Assembly (NCBI RefSeq): GCF_040081925.1
Contig: NZ_JBEBMF010000004.1
Span: 62,001 to 126,000, forward strand
Direction of reading: 5' to 3'
DNA from: Mesorhizobium_K quangtriensis
GTDB lineage: Bacteria; Pseudomonadota; Alphaproteobacteria; Rhizobiales; Rhizobiaceae
DNA: 64,000 bases
The position numbers were made by a program, and so were the translations under genes. Positions within the stretch are counted from its first letter, which is position 1, and every line of letters starts with the position of its first letter. This document shows positions 1 to 7,977 of the stretch, in pieces. Below the pieces are notes generated by a model. It did not search any database, was not told the origin of the DNA, and was given only the letters and a program-made list of their open reading frames with translations.

Positions 1-389
1 ACCCAGCCGAACTCGGCATGGTCACGGCGACACTCCGTTTCGCCGGCGAGCAGCTGTCCATTGAACTCAAGGTTGAAAATCAGGAGGCCTACCGGCGTCT
101 GTCGTCCGACAGCGACATCATTGTGAACTCTCTGCGTGACCTCGGCTACGACATCGACCGTGTAACGGTCCTCCAGCCTTCGGCCCCCGCACCGGGCGCA
201 AAGGCGGACGCATCCTTGCCGATGACACCGTCCCAGGGACGTTCCGCGGAACAGTTCGGCCAAGGCGCAAACGGCGAGCATGCCGGCTCCGGCGGCCGTC
301 CTTCGGGAGAAGACCGGAGCGCGCGGCACGGCGGACAGCAGGGTCCCACACTTGCGCAAAGGGAGTCGGCTGGCGGCGTTTACATCTAG
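1..389 (+). CDS. fliK: Flagellar hook-length control protein FliK, C-terminal end (5' truncated)
   Basis: The reading frame is open from base 3 and the gene begins before the window. The first visible residues (PAELGMVTATLRF) and the following stretch match the C-terminal Flg_hook domain of FliK, whose hallmark is a PxxLG segment followed by alternating beta strands and a helix ending in a conserved Leu-Gly. A Pro/Gly/Ser-rich disordered tail of about 65 residues follows. FliK measures the hook and switches the flagellar export gate from hook to filament substrates. Its position just before rem and flgE is that of motD/fliK in rhizobial flagellar clusters. Only about 128 codons are present, so full domain structure and start cannot be judged. 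Confidence 0.75.
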   Translation, partial: PAELGMVTATLRFAGEQLSIELKVENQEAYRRLSSDSDIIVNSLRDLGYDIDRVTVLQPSAPAPGAKADASLPMTPSQGRSAEQFGQGANGEHAGSGGRPSGEDRSARHGGQQGPTLAQRESAGGVYI

Positions 390-555
390 GCTCAGCTTCG
401 CTCTCGAAACACTTTAATTCAGCCTGAAGTGATGCAACCGGAGACTTTTTTCCCCTCCCGAAAAAAGGGGGGCAAAAAATGACGGTTAGGCAAGATTCAC
501 CCTGCGCGTTACGCCTTTCACATCAGAGATGAATTCTGATTCGGAGGGCGGGCCG

Positions 556-1224
556 ATGATAGTGATCGTAGACGAGCGTGAGCTCGTACAAGAAGGATAT
601 AACTCACTTTTTGACCGTGAAGGCGTTGCTACGGCATCGTTCGGATCGAACGCTTTCGGCGAGTGGGTTTCGAGTGCGGCGGACGAAGATCTTCAGTCGG
701 TGCGCGCCATCCTGATCGGCGACTGCGACAAGGCTGCCGTCTCCCCCAGAAAGATCCGGGATCGCACCAAGGCGCCCGTCATCGCTCTCAGCGAACATCA
801 TTCCCTTGAGAACACGCTGATGCTCTTCGAGTCGGGCGTGGACGATGTCATCCGCAAGCCGGTTCACATCCGCGAAATCCTCGCGCGCATCACGGCAATC
901 CGCCGCCGCGTTCAGGAGGAGCAGCAATATATCGAAGTCGGTTCGATGCGCATCTTCATGGACGGCCGCGAGCCGGAGATCGATGGCGAACCCATGCCGC
1001 TGCCGCGCCGCGAGCGCCGCATCCTCGAATATTTGGCAGCCAACCGCGGCCGTCGCGTCACCAAGACCCAGGTCTTCAACGCCATCTATGGAATCTTCGA
1101 CGACGAGGTCGAGGAAAACGTCGTAGAGAGCCACATCTCCAAGCTGCGCAAGAAGCTGCGTGAGAAACTCGGCTTCGATCCGATCGACTCCAAACGCTTC
1201 CTCGGTTACCGGCTCGTCGGCTGA
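556..1224 (+). CDS. rem: Rem, OmpR-type transcriptional activator of motility genes
   Basis: A 222-residue protein with an N-terminal receiver-like domain (about 1-115) and a C-terminal OmpR/PhoB winged helix (about 130-220, with LPRRERRILEYL and VESHISKLRKKL). It resembles Rem of Sinorhizobium meliloti, the late-exponential activator of class II/III flagellar genes that is itself under VisNR control. The receiver is atypical: the usual strand-3 Asp region reads AILIGDCDK and the N-terminal acidic pocket is reduced to VDE, so phosphorylation may not control it. The start was set at MIVIVDE because GGAG lies 9 nt upstream. An ATG 27 nt earlier is in frame but lacks a good ribosome site. It precedes flgE, as in S. 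meliloti. Confidence 0.88.
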   Translation: MIVIVDERELVQEGYNSLFDREGVATASFGSNAFGEWVSSAADEDLQSVRAILIGDCDKAAVSPRKIRDRTKAPVIALSEHHSLENTLMLFESGVDDVIRKPVHIREILARITAIRRRVQEEQQYIEVGSMRIFMDGREPEIDGEPMPLPRRERRILEYLAANRGRRVTKTQVFNAIYGIFDDEVEENVVESHISKLRKKLREKLGFDPIDSKRFLGYRLVG

Positions 1225-1333
1225 TGGCTGGCGTCCGGCCTCCGCAGCCCGGTCGCCATCTTCGCGCCAGCTTCGCACAAGTCCGCTCGGCTATCCTGTT
1301 CTCCGGTCCAGTGCAAAGCGGGGAGAAGCCACG

Positions 1334-2590
1334 ATGAGTCTCTACGGAATGATGCGTACCGGCGTTTCCGGCATGAACGCGCAGGCTAACCGCCTGTCGA
1401 CCGTCGCCGACAACATCGCTAATTCCAGCACGACCGGCTACAAGCGCTCGTCGACCGAATTCTCCTCCCTCATCATTCCGTCCGCTGGCGGCAACTATCA
1501 GTCGGGCGGCGTCAACACGACGGTTCGCACCGCGATTTCGCAGCAGGGCGACCTCAAATACACTAACTCTGGTAGCGACCTCGCAATCAACGGCAACGGC
1601 TTCTTCGTTGTCGAGAGCGCCAGCGGCACGCCCTACCTCACCCGCGCCGGATCCTTCGTCCCGGATGGCAACGGCAATCTCATCAACGCCGCCGGCTTCT
1701 ACCTGATGGGCTACAGCTTCGCGGCGGGACCGCCTGCGACGACTGCCAATGGCTTTGGCGGACTCGAGCGGGTATCCATCGCCCAGCAAGGGTTGATCGC
1801 CGAACCATCCACTCAAGGCACCTTCAAGGCAAATCTGCCGTCCGGCGCAGATATCGCAAGCGGCCCCTTGCCTTCATCCAACGATCCCAACGCCGTCGCC
1901 ACGCAGAAAAGCTCGCTGGTAGTGTACGACAACCTCGGCAACGAGGTGATGCTCGACATCCACTATACCAAGACCGCCGACAACACTTGGGAAGTCGCGG
2001 TTTACAACCAGGCCGGCGCGGCGCCAGGCGCTCCGTTCCCCTATTCGGCGGGCTCGCTGCTCACGACCTCGACCCTGACTTTTGACGGCACGACCGGCGC
2101 GCTGACCTCACCGGCTGGTGGCATAAACATCACGGTCCCCGGCGGCCAGCCCTTCAATCTGTCGCTTGACGGGATGACGCAGCTCGGCACCGGCTACACC
2201 GAACTGTCAGTCGTCGCGAACGGCGCTGCGCCAAGCGGGATCGAGAGCGTCGAGATTGCGGCGGATGGAACAGTATACGCCTACTACGAAAACGGCTCCT
2301 TTCTGGAGCTTTACCGCGTCCCGCTCGCCAATGTTCAGAGCCCCGACCAGCTTACCGTCTTGCCCGGCAACGTCTTCACCCTGAGCGCCAACTCGGGCGA
2401 CCTGCAGATGGGCTTCCCCGGCAGCAACGGTCTCGGCTCGGTTGTTTCCGGCGCACTCGAAAACTCAAACGTCGATATCGCGGAGGAACTCACCAACATG
2501 ATCGAGTCCCAACGCAACTACACCGCCAATTCCAAGGTGTTCCAGACCGGAGCCGACCTGATGGATGTCCTCGTCAACCTCAAGAGGTAG
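1334..2590 (+). CDS. flgE: Flagellar hook protein FlgE
   Basis: A 418-residue protein with the N-terminal flagellar rod motif (VADNIANSSTTGYK at about 25-38), a central FlgE D2-type beta domain, and the conserved C-terminal helix (AEELTNMIESQRNY) that packs in the axial core. It polymerises into the hook joining basal body to filament and is exported through the FlhA/FliQ/FliR gate encoded nearby. The frame is open upstream to about 1160, but the real start is the ATG preceded by GGGAGAAG; the upstream extension has no similarity to FlgE. It heads a run of flagellar genes on the same strand. Confidence 0.93.
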   Translation: MSLYGMMRTGVSGMNAQANRLSTVADNIANSSTTGYKRSSTEFSSLIIPSAGGNYQSGGVNTTVRTAISQQGDLKYTNSGSDLAINGNGFFVVESASGTPYLTRAGSFVPDGNGNLINAAGFYLMGYSFAAGPPATTANGFGGLERVSIAQQGLIAEPSTQGTFKANLPSGADIASGPLPSSNDPNAVATQKSSLVVYDNLGNEVMLDIHYTKTADNTWEVAVYNQAGAAPGAPFPYSAGSLLTTSTLTFDGTTGALTSPAGGINITVPGGQPFNLSLDGMTQLGTGYTELSVVANGAAPSGIESVEIAADGTVYAYYENGSFLELYRVPLANVQSPDQLTVLPGNVFTLSANSGDLQMGFPGSNGLGSVVSGALENSNVDIAEELTNMIESQRNYTANSKVFQTGADLMDVLVNLKR

Positions 2591-2627
2591 TGGCGTTCCG
2601 AACGTAAGCGGGAGCCCCTGATTTCGC

Positions 2628-4085
2628 ATGTCGCTGTCATCTGCCCTTAACATCGCGCAGTCGTCGCTCAGGAACACTGCCCGGCAGACCAGTGTCGTTT
2701 CCCGCAACGTCCTCGAGGCCAGCAATCCCGACTACAGCCGGCGCATGGCGGTCACCACCGCCTCTCCCGGCGCGCGCTCCGTGGAGATCCAGCGCGCCGC
2801 CAACGAACAGCTCTTCCGCCAGAACCTGGCAGCGCTGTCGGCCTTCAACGGCCAGAGCACGCTCTTCAACGGCATGGAGCGGCTCAACCTGATGGTCAAC
2901 GGGGTGGACAACTCCACCTCGCCCGCCACTGCGATCGGCAAGCTGCAGGAAGCTCTTCAGCTTTATTCCGCCTCGCCATCGAACAAGAACCTCGCCGAGA
3001 ATACGCTCGACGCCGCGCGCCAAGTCGTCCGCACGCTGAACGACGGCACGACCGCCATCCAGAGTTTCCGCACGGCCGCCGACCAGGAGATCGGCACCGC
3101 TGTCAACGAACTCAACGACCTGCTCTCCCAGCTCGAAACCGCCAACAACGCTGTCGTCACCGGCACGCGCACCGGCAAGGACACATCCGATGTGCTCGAC
3201 CAGCGCGACGCCATCGTCAAGAAGATCGCCGAATACGTTCCTGTCTCCACCTACACGCGCGCCGACAACGATCTGGTCGTTCTGACCAAGGACGGCTCGA
3301 TGCTGTTCGAAACCGTGCCGCGAAAGGTCAGCTTCACACCTTCCGGCGTTTACGCGCCGGGCACCACCGGCTCGAAAGTCTATATCGACGGCGTTCCCGT
3401 CGCGCTCGGCACCGGCGGTAACACCGACGCGTCAGGCCGCCTCGCCGGTATGATCCAGCTTCGTGACGGCGTCACCACCACGATGCAGAGCCAGCTCGAC
3501 GAAGTCGCGCGCGGCCTCATCACTGCCTTTTCCGAAACCTCGCCCGGCGGCGTCCTGCCGAACCAGACAGGCCTGTTCACATGGTCGGGCGGACCCGCCG
3601 TTCCCGCCGCCGGCACACTCGTCACCGGGCTGGCCGGACAGATACGCCTGAATCCCGCGCTAGATTCCGCGCAGGGCGGCAATCCCGAACTTCTGCGGGA
3701 CGGTGGAGCCAATGGCGCCGGCTATGTCCACAACACCGGCAACAACGCAGCCTATTCCAGCCTGCTCATAGGCTACGGCGAACGCCTCGACGCGCCGATG
3801 ACATTCGACCCGGCAGCCGGCCTTGAATCCAGCTCGACGCTCGGTGACTACGCCACATCTTCGATCGGCTGGTTCGACGGCCTGCGCAAATCCGCATCCA
3901 GCGCCGCCGATTCCAAGGAGGCTCTCGCCGTCCGCACCGCCGAGGCGCTGTCTAACGAGACCGGCGTCAACATCGACCAGGAGATGTCGCTCTTGCTCGA
4001 CCTCGAACATTCCTACGAGGCTTCCTCCCGATTGATCCGCGCCGTGGACGAGATGTTCGCCGCCCTGCTGGGCGCGGTGAGGTAG
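2628..4085 (+). CDS. flgK: Flagellar hook-associated protein FlgK (HAP1)
   Basis: A 485-residue protein. The N-terminus (MSLSSALNIAQSSLRNTARQ) and the C-terminal helix (LDLEHSYEASSRLIRAVDEM) are the paired coiled-coil ends typical of axial flagellar proteins. The long central region is the variable, surface-exposed domain of HAP1. FlgK forms the first hook-filament junction ring. The start has a modest GGGAG sequence well upstream (GGGAGCCCC). The gene lies between flgE and flgL, the usual order in rhizobia, and only four bases separate its stop from flgL, suggesting co-translation. Confidence 0.92.
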   Translation: MSLSSALNIAQSSLRNTARQTSVVSRNVLEASNPDYSRRMAVTTASPGARSVEIQRAANEQLFRQNLAALSAFNGQSTLFNGMERLNLMVNGVDNSTSPATAIGKLQEALQLYSASPSNKNLAENTLDAARQVVRTLNDGTTAIQSFRTAADQEIGTAVNELNDLLSQLETANNAVVTGTRTGKDTSDVLDQRDAIVKKIAEYVPVSTYTRADNDLVVLTKDGSMLFETVPRKVSFTPSGVYAPGTTGSKVYIDGVPVALGTGGNTDASGRLAGMIQLRDGVTTTMQSQLDEVARGLITAFSETSPGGVLPNQTGLFTWSGGPAVPAAGTLVTGLAGQIRLNPALDSAQGGNPELLRDGGANGAGYVHNTGNNAAYSSLLIGYGERLDAPMTFDPAAGLESSSTLGDYATSSIGWFDGLRKSASSAADSKEALAVRTAEALSNETGVNIDQEMSLLLDLEHSYEASSRLIRAVDEMFAALLGAVR

Positions 4086-4089
4086 CGCC

Positions 4090-5136
4090 ATGAAAACAAC
4101 GCTTGTCTCGACCCTTTCCAGTTCGCAGTCCCTTCGCTACTCGACGATGCGCACGCAGGTCGACCTGGTGAAGGCGCAGAAGGAGCGCGACACCGGCAAG
4201 GTCTTCGACAGCGGCATCGCGCTTGGCGCGCGCACGGCGCAGACCGTGACCTTCGCCCGCGACGTGGAGCGCCTCAACGGTATCGTCGATTCGAATGGCA
4301 TCGTCTCCGCCCGCCTCAAGGCGACGCAGGATTCGCTGACTTCCATGACCGGCATCGCCGAGCAACTGCTCGGCGTGCTCACCGCCAATGCCTCGGGAGA
4401 CGCTGCACCTTCGGTAACACGCGATGCCGGCAAATCGGCGCTGGCCGCGCTGACATCCGTCCTCAACACGCCGTTCAACGGTGAATACATCTTCGCCGGC
4501 ATCAACACCGACGTGAAACCGATCGACGCCTTCGCATCCGGTTCGCCGGCAAAGACCGCCTTCGACACGGCGTTCCAGACGCATTTCGGCTTCTCGCAAA
4601 GCGATCCGCAGGCCGCCAGCATCTCGGCCGCCGACATGGAAACCTTCATCACGACAGCGCTGGAGCCGCAGTTCCTCGGCTCCGGCTGGCAGGCCAACTG
4701 GTCGAGCGCGACGGACCAGACCATCGTCAGCCGCATCGCGCTCAACGAAACCGCGTCGACCTCGGTCAGCGGCAACAACGACGCCATCCGCAAGCTCGCC
4801 ATGGCCGCCGCCTCGATCGGCGATCTCTTCGACGCCAATCTCAGCGAAGCCGGCCGCAACGCGCTGGTCAACCAGATGGTCGGCGTCGTCGGCGAGGCGA
4901 TCGCCTCTCTCGCCGCTTTGCAGTCGGAAACAGGCGTCGTCGAACAACGCGTCGACGCCGCGAGCGACCGCATAAAGGTGCAGGCCGATCTATTCGAGCG
5001 GCTCATCATCGACACGGAAGGCGTCGATCCCTACGAGGCGGCAAGCCGCGTCAGCGACCTCCTCTCGCAACTCGAGACTTCCTACGCAATTACCGCGCGC
5101 ATCCAGCAGCTCAGCCTGCTGCGCTTCCTGGGATAA
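4090..5136 (+). CDS. flgL: Flagellar hook-associated protein FlgL (HAP3)
   Basis: A 348-residue flagellin-like protein. The N-terminal helix (SSSQSLRYSTMRTQVDLVKAQKE) and the C-terminal helix (YEAASRVSDLLSQLETSYAITARIQQLSLLRFL) match the D0/D1 ends of FlgL. It completes the hook-filament junction with FlgK. It lies four bases after flgK and 17 bases before flaF, so it is almost certainly in the same transcript. Confidence 0.92.
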   Translation: MKTTLVSTLSSSQSLRYSTMRTQVDLVKAQKERDTGKVFDSGIALGARTAQTVTFARDVERLNGIVDSNGIVSARLKATQDSLTSMTGIAEQLLGVLTANASGDAAPSVTRDAGKSALAALTSVLNTPFNGEYIFAGINTDVKPIDAFASGSPAKTAFDTAFQTHFGFSQSDPQAASISAADMETFITTALEPQFLGSGWQANWSSATDQTIVSRIALNETASTSVSGNNDAIRKLAMAAASIGDLFDANLSEAGRNALVNQMVGVVGEAIASLAALQSETGVVEQRVDAASDRIKVQADLFERLIIDTEGVDPYEAASRVSDLLSQLETSYAITARIQQLSLLRFLG

Positions 5137-5153
5137 GGGACGGGGACCATTTC

Positions 5154-5501
5154 ATGTATCAGTTTTCCTACGCCGACATCCAGACCGACTCGGTCGCCGA
5201 CGCCAAGGATCGCGAACGCCAGCTCCTGACCCGCTCCATCGACATGCTTGTCGCCGCCCGCGCCGTGGGAACCGACTCCCAGGAAGCGGTGGAAGCGATC
5301 CACTTCCTCAACCGCGTCTGGAGTACGCTCGTCGAGGATCTCGGCAGCCCCGAGAACGCCCTGCCCAAGGAACTGCGCGCCAACCTCATCTCCATCGGCC
5401 TCTGGCTGTTGCGCGAGGCCGAGGACGTGCGCCAGGGCCGCTCCGATAATTTCGACGGACTGATCGAAGTCTCACAGATCATCAGGGACGGAATCCAATG
5501 A
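5154..5501 (+). CDS. flaF: Flagellar biosynthesis regulator FlaF
   Basis: A 115-residue mostly helical protein matching the FlaF family (SYADIQTDSVADAKDRERQLLTRSI and the EDVRQGRSDNFDGLIEVSQIIRDGI end). In Caulobacter and rhizobia FlaF is needed for flagellin synthesis or secretion and acts together with FlbT, encoded next. The stop overlaps the flbT start by four bases (ATGA), indicating translational coupling. Length is normal for the family. Confidence 0.92.
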   Translation: MYQFSYADIQTDSVADAKDRERQLLTRSIDMLVAARAVGTDSQEAVEAIHFLNRVWSTLVEDLGSPENALPKELRANLISIGLWLLREAEDVRQGRSDNFDGLIEVSQIIRDGIQ

Positions 5502-5941
5502 AGAACACGCTCAAGATTTCGCTAAAACCCGGCGAGAAGATCTATCTCAACGGCGCCGTCGTCCGCGTCGACCGCAAGGTCACGCTGGAATTGCTGAACG
5601 ATGTGCAGTTCCTCCTCGAAAGCCATGTCCTCCAGATGGAAGAGGCCAACACGCCGCTCCGCCAGCTCTACTTCATCCTGCAGGTCATGCTGATGAACCC
5701 GACCGGCGCGAACGACGCCTACGACATGTTCCGCCGCTCGCTTCCACTGATGATCGCAAGCTTCAGCGATCCCGAAATCACCGGCACCCTGAAGCACATC
5801 GACCGGATGGTTGGCGAAGGCCACGTCTACGAGGCGCTGAAGGCAATCCGGGGCCTCTACCCGCTGGAACGCATGGCGCTCGGCGACAATGACGATTTCC
5901 CCGTCCCGCAACAGAAGATGGCTGCAGGAGCCGCGTTATGA
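5498..5941 (+). CDS. flbT: Flagellum biosynthesis repressor FlbT
   Basis: A 147-residue protein of the FlbT family (start KISLKPGEKIYLNGAVVRVDRK, then a helical half with FRRSLPLMIASF). FlbT binds the 5' region of flagellin mRNA and promotes its decay until hook assembly is complete, giving the post-transcriptional checkpoint of alphaproteobacterial flagella. It is coupled to flaF upstream and flgD downstream by ATGA overlaps. The flagellin genes themselves are not in this window. Confidence 0.92.
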   Translation: MKNTLKISLKPGEKIYLNGAVVRVDRKVTLELLNDVQFLLESHVLQMEEANTPLRQLYFILQVMLMNPTGANDAYDMFRRSLPLMIASFSDPEITGTLKHIDRMVGEGHVYEALKAIRGLYPLERMALGDNDDFPVPQQKMAAGAAL

Positions 5942-6348
5942 GCATGGTCGTCAATCCAGCCGGCACCAGCACGTCTAACTACACCAATACAAACCAGACG
6001 GACGCGGCCAGCAAGACCCAGGTGGACTACCAGTCCTTCCTGAAGCTTCTCGTCGCGCAGATGAAGAACCAGGACCCGACCAACCCCATGGACTCGACGC
6101 AGTACATGGCGCAGCTCGCCTCCTTCAGCAATGTCGAGCAGGCGGTGCAGATGAACCAGAAGCTGGACCAGATGCTCCAGTCCAATGCACTCTCCCAGGC
6201 TGATGCCATCATCGGCCGAACGCTGACCTCGCAGGACGGCTCCATCACCGGTAAGGTGACCGAGGTGAAGCTTTATGCAGACGGCATCGTCGCCAAGCTG
6301 GACAATGGCAAGGAAGTCGTTGTGGGTGCAGGTGTCAGGATTTCCTGA
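5938..6348 (+). CDS. flgD: Flagellar hook assembly (cap) protein FlgD
   Basis: A 136-residue protein with the FlgD N-terminal signature (FLKLLVAQMKNQDPTNPMDSTQY, about 31-53) and a short C-terminal part with GRTLTSQDGSITGKV. FlgD caps the growing hook and is lost when the hook is finished. It is shorter than enteric FlgD (about 230 residues) because the Tudor/Ig-like C-terminal region is reduced, which is usual in rhizobia. The start overlaps flbT. Confidence 0.9.
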   Translation: MSMVVNPAGTSTSNYTNTNQTDAASKTQVDYQSFLKLLVAQMKNQDPTNPMDSTQYMAQLASFSNVEQAVQMNQKLDQMLQSNALSQADAIIGRTLTSQDGSITGKVTEVKLYADGIVAKLDNGKEVVVGAGVRIS

Positions 6349-6378
6349 CATCGCTGCGCAAGACAGGGACGCCCGACC

Positions 6379-6645
6379 GTGAATGAAGCCGACGCACTCG
6401 ATATCGTCCAGTACGCCATCTGGACCGTGCTCGTGGCGTCCGGCCCCGCGGTCGCTGCGGCCATGTTGGTCGGCGTTGGCATCGCGCTTGTCCAGGCGCT
6501 AACCCAGATTCAGGAAATCACGCTGACCTTCGTGCCGAAGATCGTGGCGATCATGCTGGTCGTCGCCCTCACCGGCCCGTTCATCGGCGCACAGATATCG
6601 GCCTTCACCAACGTCATCTTCGAGCGTATCGAGACCGGCTTCTGA
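6379..6645 (+). CDS. fliQ: Flagellar export gate protein FliQ
   Basis: An 88-residue protein with two long transmembrane helices (about 14-38 and 48-74) and the FliQ signature (ALTQIQEITLTFVPKI). FliQ, with FliP and FliR, forms the export gate of the flagellar type III apparatus. The start is GTG, closely preceded by CAGGGAC. In relatives fliQ is followed directly by flhA; here about 3.3 kb of unrelated DNA intervenes. Confidence 0.93.
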   Translation: MNEADALDIVQYAIWTVLVASGPAVAAAMLVGVGIALVQALTQIQEITLTFVPKIVAIMLVVALTGPFIGAQISAFTNVIFERIETGF

Positions 6646-6697
6646 GCCGATCTGGTGCCGGATTTGACAATCCTCGGATACCGGAGATGGTGACAGC

Positions 6698-7093
6698 ATG
6701 GACAAGGCCAGCCTTTCTGACATCTACCACGGCTACATCGACTGCCTGAACGCGCAGGACTGGCAAAGGCTCGGACAATTCGTCCATGAAGACGCCGAGC
6801 ACAACGGCCGGCCTTTCGGTCTCTCCGGCTACCGCGCCATGCTGGAATGCGACTTCGACCAGATTCCCGACCTCCGCTTCAACATCGCCTTGCTGGTATG
6901 CGACCCACCCTTTGTGGCTAGCCGCCTCGATTTTCACTGCTCGCCGCGCGGCGATTTTCTCGGCCTTCCCGTCGACGGGCGTCGGGTCGCGTTTTCCGAG
7001 AACGTCTATTATGAGTTCCTTGACGGAAAGATCGTGCGGGTCTGGTCGATCGTGGACAAGCTGGCGGTCGAACGCCAGCTCGCAACACTCTAA
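6698..7093 (+). CDS. SnoaL-like / NTF2-fold protein (ester-cyclase-like)
   Basis: A 131-residue single-domain alpha+beta protein that reads as SnoaL-like: an initial helix (LSDIYHGYIDCLNAQDWQRL), a cone-forming region with a Tyr-rich segment (SENVYYEFLDGKIVRVWSIVDK), and the DGKIVRVWSI strand typical of the NTF2 fold. Family members include polyketide cyclases, dehydratases and catalytically silent binding proteins; no specific substrate can be assigned. It lies inside the flagellar cluster but is unrelated to motility. Its stop overlaps the stop of the convergent HxlR gene by three bases. The start follows CCGGAGATGG. Confidence 0.7.
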   Translation: MDKASLSDIYHGYIDCLNAQDWQRLGQFVHEDAEHNGRPFGLSGYRAMLECDFDQIPDLRFNIALLVCDPPFVASRLDFHCSPRGDFLGLPVDGRRVAFSENVYYEFLDGKIVRVWSIVDKLAVERQLATL

Positions 7094-7779
7094 GCCACTC
7101 TCCGCGTCTCGTTCGCAAACGGACTAAGCCCCAGCCAGTTCTGCATCGCGCCGGCGATAGCCGGGTCGCCATCGAGTTCGATGGTGCCCGCGTCGATCTC
7201 GCTCCGCAGCTTGGCAAGCCCCATCCAGACCGCCGTCATCGTGCGCAGCGGCGAGCGCACGAGCAGGTCGATCTCGAAGCCCGGATCGAAGTAGCAGAGA
7301 TCCACGACCGCGTTGTCGACCACCAGCCAAAAATTCTTTTTCGCGCCGGGAAGTTCGGGGTACTGAAACTGTATCGTGCATTTGCGTGGTGGCAGCGGCT
7401 TCACGATCAGGTTGCGGCGCATGTCCCACATCAGCAACGTCGGATCGAGGTTGCGCAGCGAGAGCTGCGATTCCACCCATCGCTGTCCCCAGATGCCGAG
7501 GGTCATCACGACCTCGCGCAGGTCCATGCCTGCTGGCGTCAACGTATAGTCCACCGTCCCGCCGCGTCTCTCGACGGCCACGATGCCAGCTTTTTCCAAT
7601 TCTTTCAGTCGTTTGGAAAGAAGCGCCGGTGACATACGCGGCACGCCACGCCGCAGGTCGTTGAAACGCGTGGTTCCCGCCATCAACTCTCGCAATATCA
7701 GGGGAGTCCATCGCGAACAGAATACTTCGGCTGCCATCGAGACCGGGCAGAACTGTCCGTAGCCACTGTGTTCAGGCAT
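7090..7779 (-). CDS. HxlR-family winged-helix regulator with SCP2-like C-terminal domain
   Basis: A 229-residue protein. Residues about 8-105 form an HxlR winged helix (CPVSMAAEVFCSRWTPLILREL, then RMSPALLSKRLKELEKAGIV and the wing RRGGTVDYTLTPAG), including the conserved N-terminal Cys used for redox or aldehyde sensing in some members. Residues about 125-225 look like a sterol-carrier-protein-2 fold (VVDNAVVDLCYFDPGFEIDL, then GTIELDGDPAIAGAMQNWL), suggesting a hydrophobic or acyl ligand. It is divergent from the acyl-CoA dehydrogenase, its likely target. The start was placed at MPEHSGYG, preceded by GGGTGGAG; an upstream in-frame extension is not supported. Confidence 0.82.
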   Translation of the reverse strand: MPEHSGYGQFCPVSMAAEVFCSRWTPLILRELMAGTTRFNDLRRGVPRMSPALLSKRLKELEKAGIVAVERRGGTVDYTLTPAGMDLREVVMTLGIWGQRWVESQLSLRNLDPTLLMWDMRRNLIVKPLPPRKCTIQFQYPELPGAKKNFWLVVDNAVVDLCYFDPGFEIDLLVRSPLRTMTAVWMGLAKLRSEIDAGTIELDGDPAIAGAMQNWLGLSPFANETRRVA

Positions 7780-7899
7780 GCTCCACCCTTGTTGAAGTGA
7801 GACCTGCTTCCTGATGCTTCCAGGTATCGGCTTATTGCCGCCGTCAGTTTCAATGCTGTTACATGCGCCCGGCAGCGAACATTCTCCCGCTACACAACA

Positions 7900-7920
7900 C
7901 CAGTACATTTCCTGAACTGG
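7900..7920. promoter_or_regulatory. Candidate HxlR operator between divergent genes
   Basis: An imperfect inverted repeat, CCAGTaC...GAACTGG, lies in the 198-base region between the HxlR regulator and the acyl-CoA dehydrogenase. Six of seven positions in the arms pair. HxlR proteins usually bind such palindromes in the promoter they share with their target. Assignment to this regulator is inference. Confidence 0.3.
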
Positions 7921-7977
7921 ACGATCTCGCCGGGCAGGGAGATTTTCTCGTCATCACTATACAGCGAGGAAAATGAA

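Noticed and set aside
440..480. C-rich/G-rich hairpin with A-runs after fliK
   Set aside because: Only four to five consecutive pairs form and the A/T runs do not pair properly, so it is not a convincing terminator.
1160..1333. N-terminal extension of FlgE by 58 codons
   Set aside because: It overlaps the end of rem, has no similarity to FlgE, and the ribosome site is before MSLYGMMRTG.
3967..4947. Long open frame (326 codons) on the minus strand through flgK and flgL
   Set aside because: It is antisense to well-supported flagellar genes, its product is Arg/Gly-rich without any motif, and long opposite-frame openings are expected at this GC content.
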